DNA of 64,000 nucleotides from Pseudomonas graminis (GTDB taxonomy: Bacteria; Pseudomonadota; Gammaproteobacteria; Pseudomonadales; Pseudomonadaceae). The notes under the pieces were generated by a model that saw only the letters and a list, made by a program, of their open reading frames with translations, ran no database searches and was not told the DNA's origin. Made by a program: the position numbers and the translations under genes. Where the stretch lies: NCBI RefSeq assembly GCF_900111735.1, contig NZ_FOHW01000021.1, positions 1 through 64,000 of the forward strand, read 5' to 3'. Shown here in pieces: positions 25,268 through 34,587 of the stretch; within the stretch, counting starts at the first letter, position 1, and every line of letters starts with the position of its first letter.

Positions 25268-26232
25268 GCTTGATCCGTAACCAGAAAATGCTCGACGGTC
25301 TTCTTCAGGCCGTCCTCTACCGACACCGGGGGCTGCCACTGCAACCGTTCGCGGTTTTTGCTGATATCCACGCGCAGCGATCCCAACACCCGCTCGGCCG
25401 CCGATTTGCGGCCCAACAACGTGGCACCGAGCATGATAAGGGATTCGGGGACGGGAATAAGCCAACCCGATGCACGCATCTGCGCCTTGAGCCGGCTGGC
25501 CAGTTCGGTCGTCGACAGGTCCCGGCCATCGCTGACCAGAAAGACCTGGTTCGCGGCGGCAGGATGATCGATGCAGACGCGGATCAGGTCGATCAGGTTG
25601 TCCAGCGAGACCAGGCTGCGCGCATTGTTCACTGAACCGAGCGGTAACGGCACGCCTTTGCGCAACGTGCGCATCAGTTGCAGGAAGTTCGCTTTGACGC
25701 CGGGCCCGTAAACCAGCACCGGGCGGATGATCACCACTTCCATCGCACAGGTCTTCGCCAGCGCCAGAAGGCCCTGTTCTGCTTCGTGCTTGGAAACGGC
25801 GTAGGGATCGCTCGGATTGGGGGCGTCGTCCGCACGAAAGCATTCGCCCCGCGCGGTGGACTCGCCGTTGACCTTGATCGTGCTGATGAAGATGAAACGC
25901 CGGACGCCTGCTGCGGCGGCCTGCTCGGCCAGATTCAGCGTGCCGAGGGTGTTGACCTCCCGGTACAGCGAAAGTGGGTCAGCCGCGGTGTCGTGCATGA
26001 CATGCACCCGCGCTGCGGCGTGAACGACCGTATCGACGTCGTGCAACACTGCCTGCCATGGGGTGTCGGCAGTCAGCCCGGCAACAGTGGTTGTCGTGAC
26101 GGTTGGAGAAGAATGGGGCATTGCCTGTCGGCTTACCGCGACAATGTCCGCGTCAGGCAGGTGTGCAAGGTGGTCAACCAGCGCTGTCCCTAAAAATCCC
26201 GAACTCCCTGTCACCAGGATTTTTCTGGTCAT
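25264..26232 (-). CDS. wbpV: WbpV-type NAD-dependent epimerase/reductase (UDP-QuiNAc synthesis)
   Basis: 322 residues from ATG 26232; a GTG at 26247 is possible. It is an extended short-chain dehydrogenase: NAD-binding VTGSSGFLG at the N-terminus, VHAAARVHVM, catalytic Ser region FISTIKVNGE and the YxxxK pair in DPYAVSKHEAE. By homology it reduces the 4-keto group of the WbpM product. It would then complete UDP-QuiNAc (or an isomer), the sugar that WbpL loads on the lipid carrier. The three genes overlap or abut and so form a functional unit. Confidence 0.82.
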   Translation of the reverse strand: MTRKILVTGSSGFLGTALVDHLAHLPDADIVAVSRQAMPHSSPTVTTTTVAGLTADTPWQAVLHDVDTVVHAAARVHVMHDTAADPLSLYREVNTLGTLNLAEQAAAAGVRRFIFISTIKVNGESTARGECFRADDAPNPSDPYAVSKHEAEQGLLALAKTCAMEVVIIRPVLVYGPGVKANFLQLMRTLRKGVPLPLGSVNNARSLVSLDNLIDLIRVCIDHPAAANQVFLVSDGRDLSTTELASRLKAQMRASGWLIPVPESLIMLGATLLGRKSAAERVLGSLRVDISKNRERLQWQPPVSVEDGLKKTVEHFLVTDQA

Positions 26233-26273
26233 ATCCGATCCATGCACTTAAGAATTCGTCGTCAATCAAGACG

Positions 26274-26292
26274 GCCGCTGCGAGGCAGCGGC
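26274..26292 (-). terminator. Hairpin after the phosphomannomutase gene
   Basis: GCCGCTG-CGAGG-CAGCGGC forms a perfect 7-bp GC-rich stem, about 65 bases past the phosphomannomutase stop on the minus strand. The following bases (CGTCTTGATT) are only weakly U-rich, so termination may be partial or absent. Confidence 0.4.
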
Positions 26293-26355
26293 GCCATTGT
26301 AGACGATTGGCTCACGGCCCTGCCATTCAGTCAGCAGAACCGCGCGCCCAGTGCA

Positions 26356-27729
26356 TCACTTGCCGTTGATCAGCGCTTCGATCTCTTTGACCTTGGCTTC
26401 TACCAGGGCTGGATCACGACGGCTCTCGACGTTCAGACGCAGCAAGGGCTCAGTGTTCGAGCCACGCAGGTTGAAGCGCCATTCGGCGAACTCGAGGCTG
26501 ATGCCGTCGGTCCTGTCGATGTTCGAGCAAGACGGCGTGTAGTGCTCCAGGATCTTGGCGATGATGGATTTGACGTCGTCGACCTTGTAGTTGATTTCGC
26601 CACTGCACGGGTAGGCCGCCATGCGCTCATCGACCAGCTGCGAGAACTTCTTGCCGGAGACGGACATCAGTGCAGCGACCAGCAGCCACGGGATCATGCC
26701 GCTGTCGCAGTAGGCAAAATCGCGGAAGTAGTGGTGAGCACTCATCTCGCCGCCATACACGGCGTCTTCCAGGCGCATGCGCTCCTTGATGAACGCGTGG
26801 CCGGTTTTGCACAGCACCGGCGTACCGCCTGCCTGCTCGACCTGATCGATGGTGTTCCAGGTCAGGCGCGGGTCGTGAATGATTTTCGAGCCCGGGTGTT
26901 GCTTGAGCAGCATCTCTGCCAGCAGGCCCACCAGGTAGTAACCCTCGACAAAACGGCCTTGCTCGTCAAAGAAGAAGCAGCGATCGAAATCGCCGTCCCA
27001 GGCCAGGCCTAGGTCGCAACCGTGCTTGAGCAGCGCGTCGCGGGTGATGCTGCGGTTTTCCGGTAGCAGCGGGTTCGGCACGCCGTTAGGGAAGTTGCCG
27101 TCCGGCTCAGCGTTGATGATTACCCACTCGAACGGCAGCTGGGAGCGGATCGCTTCGAGGGCTGGACCGACAGCGCCATTGCCCGGGTCAGCGAGGATCT
27201 TCAGTGGACGAAGATCGGCGTCTTTGACGTAGGTCAGCAGGTGCTGAATGTAGGCAGTCTTGTCCGGCTTGGACTCAACGCTACCGTGCTGAGCGGCAAC
27301 CTGACCGAAATCGCCCGCATCGACGCGCTGGCGGATGGCATCAAGGCCGGTGTCACCGCTGATGGGACGGGACGACTTCTGGACCAGCTTCATACCGTTA
27401 TAACCCTTCGGGTTATGACTGGCCGTGACCATCACGCCGCCGTCTGCTTCGTAGTGACTGGTGGCGAAGTAGACTTCTTCAGTGCCGCACAGACCAATGT
27501 CGATGACATCCGCGCCGGCTTCCTGAATGCCTTTGATCAACGCTTGAGCCAAGGCCGGGCTTTCAAGACGCATGTCTCGGCCCACCACGATATTTTTGGC
27601 ACCCAGTTCAACCACCATGGACCGCCCGATGCGGTACGCGATGTCGTCGTCAAGGTCATTGGGCACCTGGCCACGGATGTCGTAAGCCTTGAAACAGCGA
27701 GTCTGAAGAGCGGGATAGTCGGAATTCAT
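26356..27729 (-). CDS. Phosphomannomutase of the ManB/CpsG type
   Basis: 457 residues from ATG 27729 (MNSDYPALQTRCFKAYDIRG). The frame is open to 27846, but no family member begins there. It interconverts mannose-6-P and mannose-1-P (some also act on glucose phosphates), feeding GDP-mannose. The phosphoserine loop is VTASHNPKGYNG, the metal loop DGDFDR, sugar recognition GGEMSAHHY and the phosphate-binding loop RGSNTEPLLRL. GTEEVYFATSH and ISGDTGLDA are closer to enterobacterial CpsG than to Pseudomonas AlgC. It sits in the polysaccharide locus upstream of wbpV. Confidence 0.87.
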   Translation of the reverse strand: MNSDYPALQTRCFKAYDIRGQVPNDLDDDIAYRIGRSMVVELGAKNIVVGRDMRLESPALAQALIKGIQEAGADVIDIGLCGTEEVYFATSHYEADGGVMVTASHNPKGYNGMKLVQKSSRPISGDTGLDAIRQRVDAGDFGQVAAQHGSVESKPDKTAYIQHLLTYVKDADLRPLKILADPGNGAVGPALEAIRSQLPFEWVIINAEPDGNFPNGVPNPLLPENRSITRDALLKHGCDLGLAWDGDFDRCFFFDEQGRFVEGYYLVGLLAEMLLKQHPGSKIIHDPRLTWNTIDQVEQAGGTPVLCKTGHAFIKERMRLEDAVYGGEMSAHHYFRDFAYCDSGMIPWLLVAALMSVSGKKFSQLVDERMAAYPCSGEINYKVDDVKSIIAKILEHYTPSCSNIDRTDGISLEFAEWRFNLRGSNTEPLLRLNVESRRDPALVEAKVKEIEALINGK

Positions 27730-27926
27730 GTGTAAAAACCTATGCGACGAAAAAAACCCGAAGGTTCCTCTGTTCAGTAGAAGCAGCTCGAATGGCGAAC
27801 TGCACGCAACCCTCGCGCCTGAAAGCTTGAGGCGTGGGTTAGGCATTGAAAAAGGAGATTAGTTATAGGTGCGCTTGTAATTATCTTCAACGCAAGCGTT
27901 GAGGTGTCTGGCGCGCGGGGATTCTA

Positions 27927-28166
27927 TCAGGGCAGACGTGACGCTTTGGGCTTCCTGCGCAGACGCGCGACGGAAACCAGGAGCGGGCCTATCAACATGC
28001 CCACCAGCAGTGCAAAGATCACCGGCACGGCGACAGGCAGCTCGGGCGCATTCCAGCCAAAGAATACCAGCGCAACAGCCTGCTGGTTTTCCAGCACAAA
28101 CACGACGATCGCCGCTGCGATCAACAGGGCGATAACCAAAAAGATCAGACGCTTCACATTTCGCAT
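27927..28166 (-). CDS. LapA-type (DUF1049) small inner-membrane protein
   Basis: 79 residues. Two hydrophobic helices (about 6-27 and 43-66) flank VLENQQAVALVFFGW, the DUF1049 hallmark. A basic tail (RLRRKPKASRLP) faces the cytoplasm. E. coli LapA lies next to LapB and affects LPS assembly; here it lies 17 bases downstream of ihfB and probably shares its transcript. Do not confuse it with the large adhesin LapA of P. fluorescens. Confidence 0.85.
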   Translation of the reverse strand: MRNVKRLIFLVIALLIAAAIVVFVLENQQAVALVFFGWNAPELPVAVPVIFALLVGMLIGPLLVSVARLRRKPKASRLP

Positions 28167-28183
28167 GAGAACCCCTCAAAGAG

Positions 28184-28483
28184 CTATTGGAGCTCATGCT
28201 CCTCTTCTTCGTTCACCCGGTCGCGGAGCTCTTTGCCTGGCTTGAAGTGAGGAACGAACTTGCCGTCGAGGCTGACAGACTGACCTGTCTTTGGGTTACG
28301 GCCTACACGAGGCGCGCGATAGTGCAGGGAAAAGCTGCCGAAGCCGCGTATTTCAATACGGTCGCCCGTCGCAAGGCACTGCGACATCTGCTCAAGCATG
28401 GTCTTGATGGCCAGCTCCACATCTTTGGATGAGAGCAAGCCTTGATGGGTGACAATTCGTTCGATCAACTCCGACTTCGTCAT
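28184..28483 (-). CDS. ihfB: Integration host factor subunit beta
   Basis: 99 residues. The HU/IHF fold is complete, with GFGSFSLHYRAPRVGRNPKT carrying the DNA-intercalating arm (proline in RNPKTG). IHF bends DNA at defined sites and assists sigma-54 promoters, two candidates of which occur in this window. The gene follows rpsA in the usual Pseudomonas order and marks one border of the O-antigen locus. The C-terminus is acidic (NEEEEHELQ). Confidence 0.95.
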   Translation of the reverse strand: MTKSELIERIVTHQGLLSSKDVELAIKTMLEQMSQCLATGDRIEIRGFGSFSLHYRAPRVGRNPKTGQSVSLDGKFVPHFKPGKELRDRVNEEEEHELQ

Positions 28484-28639
28484 ATTTTTCCCTTCTTTTT
28501 CAAGCAGCTAGGTAAAGCGCTTGGAAGGTTTTAGCATGACCTGAAGCATTTGAACAGAGTATGTCCAGACTTAAATGAGCCGGGCTTGAAGATTGTCAAC
28601 AGGGCATTGGCCGAAGGCGCCGCAAAAATACCCGCCCAC

Positions 28640-28668
28640 AAAAAAGGGCGACCGAAGTCGCCCTTTTT
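28640..28668 (-). terminator. Rho-independent terminator after rpsA
   Basis: AAAAAGGGCGAC-CGAA-GTCGCCCTTTTT: a 7-bp GC stem with flanking A and T tracts and a four-base loop, 17 bases past the rpsA stop. It should end most transcripts of the long operon before ihfB. Confidence 0.9.
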
Positions 28669-28685
28669 CAATGGTCAGACAGAAC

Positions 28686-30377
28686 TCAGTTCTGTTTTTC
28701 CATTTGAGCACGCAGCAGGTCACCCAGAGTGGTAGGACCAGTGCTTTCAGCGGTTTCAGGCTTGCTACGCAGGCTCTGAATCGCTTCTTTCTCGTCTTCA
28801 ACGTCTTTCGACTTGATGGACAAGCTGATCACGCGGCTCTTGCGGTCAACGCTGATGATCTTGGCTTCGATCTCTTCGCCTTCTTTCAGAACGTTACGCG
28901 CGTCTTCAACGCGGTCACGGCTGATTTCGGAGGCTTTGAGGGTCGCTTCGATGTCGTCGGCCAGAGTGATGATGGCGCCTTTGGCGTCAACTTCTTTAAC
29001 GATACCGCGAACGATAGCGCCTTTGTCATTGACAGTGACGTACTCGGAGAACGGATCGCTTTCCAGCTGCTTGATACCCAGCGAGATGCGCTCACGCTCT
29101 GGATCAACCGACAGGATCACGGTGTCAAGCTCGTCGCCCTTCTTGAAACGACGTACGGCTTCTTCGCCCACTTCGTTCCAGGAAATGTCGGACAGGTGAA
29201 CCAGGCCGTCGATGCCGCCGTCCAGACCAATGAAGATACCGAAATCGGTGATCGACTTGATGGTGCCGGAGATCTTGTCGCCCTTGTTGAACTGGCCAGA
29301 GAAATCTTCCCACGGGTTAGATTTGCACTGTTTGATGCCGAGGGAGATACGACGACGCTCTTCGTCGATGTCCAGAACCATGACTTCCACTTCGTCGCCA
29401 ACCTGAACGACTTTGGACGGGTGGATGTTCTTGTTGGTCCAGTCCATTTCGGAAACGTGTACCAGGCCTTCCACGCCTTCTTCCAGCTCTGCGAAGCAGC
29501 CGTAGTCGGTCAGGTTGGTAACACGCGCGGTAACGCGAGTGCCTTCCGGGTAACGAGCCTTGATAGCAACCCATGGATCTTCACCCAGTTGCTTCAGACC
29601 CAGGGAAACACGATTGCGCTCGCGATCGTACTTCAGGACCTTCACATCGATCTCATCGCCAACGTTGACGATTTCCGATGGATGCTTGATACGCTTCCAG
29701 GCCATGTCGGTGATGTGCAGCAGGCCATCGACGCCACCCAGATCGACGAATGCGCCGTAATCGGTGAGGTTCTTGACGATACCCTTGACCTGCTGGCCTT
29801 CCTGCAGCGATTCCAGCAGAGCTTCGCGCTCGGCGCTGTTTTCGGCTTCCAGGACACTGCGACGGGAAACGACAACGTTGTTGCGCTTCTGGTCCAGCTT
29901 GATGACCTTGAATTCCAGCTCTTTGCCTTCCAGGTGCGTGGTGTCGCGCACTGGACGGACGTCAACCAGAGAACCTGGCAGGAACGCACGGATGCCGTTA
30001 ACGTCGACTGTGAAGCCGCCTTTAACCTTACCGTTGATAACGCCCTTGACCACTTCCTCAGCTGCGAAAGCCGCTTCCAGAACGATCCAGCACTCGGCAC
30101 GCTTGGCTTTTTCGCGGGACAGCTTGGTTTCGCCAAAGCCGTCTTCGACCGCGTCCAGCGCAACGTGGACTTCATCGCCGATCTTGATGGTCAGCTCGCC
30201 AGCATCGTTGTGGAACTGCTCCAGCGGGATGAGGCCTTCGGACTTCAGACCAGCGTGAACGGTGACCCAACCAGCCTGGTAATCGATATCGACGATGATC
30301 GCGGTGATGATCGAACCGGCCTGAAGGTTAAGAGTCTTTAGGCTTTCTTCGAAAAGTTCAGCAAAGCTTTCGCTCAT
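28686..30377 (-). CDS. rpsA: 30S ribosomal protein S1
   Basis: 563 residues. It binds mRNA and recruits it to the 30S subunit. Six S1 (OB-fold) repeats are visible. The last four share spaced copies of patterns such as GIVKNLTDYGAFVDLGGVDG, RVTNLTDYGCFAEL and GTIKSITDFGIFIGLDGGID, with DISW/DMAW/EMDW after each. The ATG at 30377 has AGGA seven bases upstream; the frame stays open to 30530 without a plausible start. It closes the aromatic supraoperon and is followed by a strong terminator. Confidence 0.96.
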   Translation of the reverse strand: MSESFAELFEESLKTLNLQAGSIITAIIVDIDYQAGWVTVHAGLKSEGLIPLEQFHNDAGELTIKIGDEVHVALDAVEDGFGETKLSREKAKRAECWIVLEAAFAAEEVVKGVINGKVKGGFTVDVNGIRAFLPGSLVDVRPVRDTTHLEGKELEFKVIKLDQKRNNVVVSRRSVLEAENSAEREALLESLQEGQQVKGIVKNLTDYGAFVDLGGVDGLLHITDMAWKRIKHPSEIVNVGDEIDVKVLKYDRERNRVSLGLKQLGEDPWVAIKARYPEGTRVTARVTNLTDYGCFAELEEGVEGLVHVSEMDWTNKNIHPSKVVQVGDEVEVMVLDIDEERRRISLGIKQCKSNPWEDFSGQFNKGDKISGTIKSITDFGIFIGLDGGIDGLVHLSDISWNEVGEEAVRRFKKGDELDTVILSVDPERERISLGIKQLESDPFSEYVTVNDKGAIVRGIVKEVDAKGAIITLADDIEATLKASEISRDRVEDARNVLKEGEEIEAKIISVDRKSRVISLSIKSKDVEDEKEAIQSLRSKPETAESTGPTTLGDLLRAQMEKQN

Positions 30378-30498
30378 TTTAATTCCTGTTGATAAGGGCG
30401 AAGAATACGCCCATCTGCCACGCTCCAGACAACGTGGGTTTCGTTCATATGAAAGAAAGCCTGCGGGACTATGACTGGTCTCCCACATGGCTTTCTGG

Positions 30499-31188
30499 TC
30501 ATCCGGCGAGATCGCGGAGTGCGACTTCACTCAGGATGCGTTCAAGCACCTGCTCGATGGACAATTCGGTGGAATCCAGCTGAATGGCGTCATGCGCCGG
30601 CTTGAGCGGGGCTACCGCTCGCTGGGTGTCGCGCTCGTCGCGGACACGGATCTCATCTAGCAGACTCGGCAGACTAACATCGTCACCCTTGGCCTTCAAC
30701 TGCAAATATCGCCGACGGGCACGCTCGTCGACGCTGGCCGTCAGAAAAATCTTCAATGGCGCGCCAGGAAAGACCACCGTGCCCATGTCGCGGCCGTCGG
30801 CGATCAGGCCCGGAAACTCCTGAAACGCCCGCTGGCGCTGCAGCAGTGCCTCGCGAACCGCCGGCAACGACGCCACCTGCGATGCGCCACTGCCGACATG
30901 CTCATTGCGGATGGCCAGCGTCACGTCCTCCCCTTCCAGAATAATGCGCTGACCATGGTCGTCGGTCGCTGCCATGAACTGCACGTCCAGATGCGCAGCC
31001 AACAGCTTCAATGCTTCCTCATTGGTCAGGTCGACGCCATGGTTGACGGCCGCGAAGGCCAACAGCCGATACAGCGCACCGGAATCCAGCAGGGACCAGC
31101 CCAGACGTTTGGCCAGCTTGCCGGCCACCGTGCCCTTCCCTGAACCGCTGGGTCCGTCGATCGTAATGACCGGAGCTTGAACTTTCAC
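30499..31188 (-). CDS. cmk: Cytidylate kinase
   Basis: 229 residues. It phosphorylates CMP and dCMP. The P-loop is GPSGSGKGT near the N-terminus. The NMP-binding insert and ADGRDMGTVVFP and RDERDTQR segments are typical. The start is GTG 31188, preceded by GAGGGG, and its GTGA overlaps the aroA stop by four bases. The open frame to 31230 lies inside aroA. Confidence 0.93.
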   Translation of the reverse strand: MKVQAPVITIDGPSGSGKGTVAGKLAKRLGWSLLDSGALYRLLAFAAVNHGVDLTNEEALKLLAAHLDVQFMAATDDHGQRIILEGEDVTLAIRNEHVGSGASQVASLPAVREALLQRQRAFQEFPGLIADGRDMGTVVFPGAPLKIFLTASVDERARRRYLQLKAKGDDVSLPSLLDEIRVRDERDTQRAVAPLKPAHDAIQLDSTELSIEQVLERILSEVALRDLAG

Positions 31189-33428
31189 GATTGCCCCTCT
31201 TGCGTTACACGAATACCCACCTGAGCACACAGCGTCAGGAAACTGGGAAATGAAGTCGCCACATTGGCGCAGTCCCGGATGTGGATCGGGCTGGCCGCGC
31301 GCAGCGACGCGATACTGAATGCCATGGCGATGCGGTGATCACCCTGCGCATCGATTTCACCACCGCTGACGGTTCCACCATCAATAATGATGCCATCTGC
31401 GGTCGATTCAACGTTTATGCCGAGCGTAGCCAGACCGTCGGCCATGGCGAGAAGGCGGTCGGATTCCCTGGCGCGCAAGGCCCCAGCGCCCTGAAGCACC
31501 GTCCGCCCTTCGGCGCACGCGGCAGCGATGAAGAGCGCCGGAAACTCGTCCATGGCCAGCGGCACAAGCGCCTCGGGGATGTCCATACCCCTGAGCGGAG
31601 CATGGCGCACGTGCAGATCAGCCACCGGCTCACCGCCCGCGTCGCGTGGGTTGTGCAGCGTGATGTCCGCGCCCATCAACCGCAGGATATCGATAACGCC
31701 CGATCGCGTCGGGTTGATACCCACGCCTTCGAGAATTAGATCGGAGCCCTCAGCGATGGACGCAGCCACCAGGAAAAACGCTGCCGAGGAGATATCGGCG
31801 GGCACTTCGATGGGTGCGGCCTTGAGCTCAATCCCTGACTGCAGTGTCACCATCGCGTCATGAGCGGAAACCGAATGTCCGAACCCTTTAAGCATGCGCT
31901 CGGTGTGGTCCCGGGTCGGCGCTGCCTCATGCACCATCGTTGTGCCATTTGCGTAAAGACCGGCGAGCAACAGCGCGGATTTCACCTGAGCGCTGGGCAA
32001 CGGCATGTCGTAGCGGATAGCCTTAAGACCCTGCCCGCCGCGAAGGGTCAGCGGCGGCCGGCCGTCTTCTGCGGTTTCGATCACCGCGCCCATCTGGCGC
32101 AGCGGCTCGACGACACTCGTCATCGATCGCCGGGACAGCGAGGCGTCGCCGGTCAGCACGCTGTCAAAGCGCTGCGCAGCCAACACGCCACAGAGCAGAC
32201 GCATCGACGTGCCCGAGCTACCGAGATAAAGAGGCCCCGGCGCAGGTTTAAGCCCGTTGAGCCCGACGCCGTGAATCGTCACTCGACCGTGGTGCGGCCC
32301 TTCGATGACCACGCCCATGTCGCGGAACGCCTGCAGCGTCGCCAGCGCGTCTTCACTTTCGAGAAAACCTTCGACAACGCTAGTGCCTTGGGCCAGGGAC
32401 CCGAGCATGATCGCCCGGTGGGAAATCGACTTGTCACCCGGCACGCGAACCCGCCCTCGGACAACGCCGCCAGGCTTCGCAATAAACGTCAGTTCGTCGC
32501 ACGCTGCTTTTTCAACGTATGCACGACGGGCGAGGATCTTGCCGAAATGCTCACGGGCGACCCGTGCGCGGGTGAACACGCCGAGCAATTGATGTCCATC
32601 GCCTGCGTCCACGGCATCACGCAACGCATCAAGGTCGCTGCGGAAAGTGTCGAGGGTGCGCAGCACCGCCTCGCGGTTCGCCAGGAAGATGTCATGCCAC
32701 ATCACCGGATCACTGCCGGCGATGCGCGTGAAGTCGCGAAAGCCGCCCGCCGCATAACGGAAGATGTCGAGGTTTTCGTTGCGTTTGGCCAGCGAATCCA
32801 CCAGACCGAACGCCAGAAGGTGCGGCAGATGGCTGGTCGCCGCCAGCACTTCATCGTGGCGCTCGACCTGCATGTGCTCGACATCCGCGCCCAAAGCCGA
32901 CCAGATACGGTCGACCAGCGCCAGTGCCGAGGGATCGGTTTCGGCCAGGGGCGTGAGGATGACTTTGTGCCGTTTGAACAGCTCGGCGTTGGAGGCTTCC
33001 ACCCCGCTCTGCTCGGAGCCGGCAATCGGATGGCCGGGCACGAAGCGCGCCGGCATTACGCCGAACGCTTCACGCGCTGCGCGGACCACATTGCCCTTGG
33101 CGCTGCCGACGTCGGTCAGCACGGCATTGCCCAGGTCCAGCCCAGCCAGCACGCCGAGGAGTTTTTCCATGGCCAGGATCGGCACGGCCAACTGAATGAC
33201 GTCGGCCCCCACGCAGGCGGCAGCGAGATTGTCTTCACAGCGATCCACCACGCCCAGTTCCACGGCAAGCGTGCGCGATTGCGGGTCGAGATCGACGCCC
33301 ACGACTTCGCGGCACAGGCCACTTTCCTTCAAACCTTTGGCGAACGATCCTCCGATCAATCCAAGGCCGACCACCACCAGGCGGCCGATCATAGGCGCAG
33401 CGGGTTGCAGCGACGTGACATCAACCAC
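31185..33428 (-). CDS. aroA: Fused prephenate dehydrogenase / EPSP synthase (TyrA-AroA)
   Basis: 747 residues. The N-terminal domain (about 1-300) is a cyclohexadienyl/prephenate dehydrogenase: NAD loop VVGLGLIGGSFAKG, then PGHPIAGSEQSG with the catalytic His, and ATSHLPHLLAF. The C-terminal domain (about 310-747) is EPSP synthase with PGDKSISHRAIMLGSLAQG and LYLGSSGTSMRLLCG, GNAGTAMR-like motif included. One protein thus holds the tyrosine branch step and the sixth shikimate step. The fusion is normal in Pseudomonas. The GTG start overlaps hisC by eight bases; an ATG at 33392 (MIGRLVVVG) is a shorter alternative. Confidence 0.93.
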   Translation of the reverse strand: MVDVTSLQPAAPMIGRLVVVGLGLIGGSFAKGLKESGLCREVVGVDLDPQSRTLAVELGVVDRCEDNLAAACVGADVIQLAVPILAMEKLLGVLAGLDLGNAVLTDVGSAKGNVVRAAREAFGVMPARFVPGHPIAGSEQSGVEASNAELFKRHKVILTPLAETDPSALALVDRIWSALGADVEHMQVERHDEVLAATSHLPHLLAFGLVDSLAKRNENLDIFRYAAGGFRDFTRIAGSDPVMWHDIFLANREAVLRTLDTFRSDLDALRDAVDAGDGHQLLGVFTRARVAREHFGKILARRAYVEKAACDELTFIAKPGGVVRGRVRVPGDKSISHRAIMLGSLAQGTSVVEGFLESEDALATLQAFRDMGVVIEGPHHGRVTIHGVGLNGLKPAPGPLYLGSSGTSMRLLCGVLAAQRFDSVLTGDASLSRRSMTSVVEPLRQMGAVIETAEDGRPPLTLRGGQGLKAIRYDMPLPSAQVKSALLLAGLYANGTTMVHEAAPTRDHTERMLKGFGHSVSAHDAMVTLQSGIELKAAPIEVPADISSAAFFLVAASIAEGSDLILEGVGINPTRSGVIDILRLMGADITLHNPRDAGGEPVADLHVRHAPLRGMDIPEALVPLAMDEFPALFIAAACAEGRTVLQGAGALRARESDRLLAMADGLATLGINVESTADGIIIDGGTVSGGEIDAQGDHRIAMAFSIASLRAASPIHIRDCANVATSFPSFLTLCAQVGIRVTQEGQS

Positions 33429-34533
33429 GCGCCAGAACCTTGCTCAACGCCTCGAGAAAACGACTGTTTTCGCCCGGCAGACCGATGCTCACCCGCAGGT
33501 GATCGGGCATGCCGTAACCACCGATCGGGCGAACGATCACGCCTTCGCGCAACAGCCCGTCGTAAACCGACGCGGCCTCGCGGCCCAGGTCAACGGCGAT
33601 GAAGTTGGCTTTGGAGGGAATCCAGTTCAGACCCATCTGGGCAAGCCCTTCCTCGAGCTGCTGCATGCCGGCTTCATTGAGCTGACGGCTTCGCGCAACA
33701 TAGTCAGCGTCATCCAGCGCAGCGCAGGCGGCGGCCAGCGCGAGGCTGTTGACGTTGAACGGCTGACGCACGCGGTTCAGCACGTCGGCGACAACCTTCG
33801 AGGACAACGCATAGCCGACCCGCAGCGACGCCAGGCCATAGGCCTTGGAGAACGTCCGCGACACCAGCAGGTTTGGATAGGCACTCAGGAAGTTGAGCCC
33901 GTCAGGCAGATCGGCGCCTTCGGCGTATTCAATGTAGGCCTCGTCCAGCACAACCAGCACGTCCTGAGGCACCTGTGCGAGGAAATCCGCCAAGGCGCCT
34001 GGCCCGAACCAGGTCCCGGTGGGGTTGTTCGGGTTGGCGATGAAGACGACCCGGGTATTGCTGTCGATGGCGGCGAGCATGGCCGGCAGGTCGTGCCCCC
34101 AATCCTTTGCCCTGGCGACGTGAGCAGTGGCGCCCACGGCTTGGGTGACGATCGGATAGATCGCGAACGCATGTTCGCTGAACACTGCATTGAGCCCCGG
34201 CGCCAGATAGGCACGGGCGACGATTTCCAGAATGTCATTGGAGCCGTTGCCCAGCGTCACTTGCTCGGGCTGCACGCCGCAAGCCTGCGACAGCCGTTGC
34301 TTGAGCTCGAAACCGTTGCCATCGGGGTAGCGGGTCAATTCCGCCAGTGCGTCTTTGATCGCCTTCAACGCCTTGGGGCTGGCGCCCATCGGGTTTTCGT
34401 TGCTCGCCAGCTTGATGATGCGCGCCGGATCGATATCCAGCTCACGCGCCAGTTCGTCCACCGGCTTGCCGGGAACGTAAGGCGATAGTTTTTGCACGCC
34501 GGGCTGTGCCAGCGCGAGGAAGTCGCCACTCAT
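33421..34533 (-). CDS. hisC: Histidinol-phosphate / aromatic aminotransferase
   Basis: 370 residues, PLP-dependent fold type I. ASNENPMGASP near the N-terminus, LDEAYIEYA with the PLP-binding Asp/Tyr, the Schiff-base Lys in SRTFSKAYGLASLRVGY, and the C-terminal VRPIGGYGMPDHLRVSIG. Its place between pheA and tyrA-aroA suggests it acts as an aromatic aminotransferase as well as on histidinol phosphate. Pseudomonas carries another hisC in the his operon. ATG 34533 is preceded by AGAGG. Confidence 0.92.
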   Translation of the reverse strand: MSGDFLALAQPGVQKLSPYVPGKPVDELARELDIDPARIIKLASNENPMGASPKALKAIKDALAELTRYPDGNGFELKQRLSQACGVQPEQVTLGNGSNDILEIVARAYLAPGLNAVFSEHAFAIYPIVTQAVGATAHVARAKDWGHDLPAMLAAIDSNTRVVFIANPNNPTGTWFGPGALADFLAQVPQDVLVVLDEAYIEYAEGADLPDGLNFLSAYPNLLVSRTFSKAYGLASLRVGYALSSKVVADVLNRVRQPFNVNSLALAAACAALDDADYVARSRQLNEAGMQQLEEGLAQMGLNWIPSKANFIAVDLGREAASVYDGLLREGVIVRPIGGYGMPDHLRVSIGLPGENSRFLEALSKVLARG

Positions 34534-34587
34534 GTACCGCTTTACCTCTTCAGTGAAACCCGTAGGGCTACAAGTCCGGACGCAGGA

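Noticed and set aside
28593..30341. 582-codon plus-strand frame
   Set aside because: Antisense to rpsA; its apparent repeats come from the six S1 domains read backwards.
31860..33602. 580-codon plus-strand frame
   Set aside because: Antisense to tyrA-aroA; no recognisable domain.
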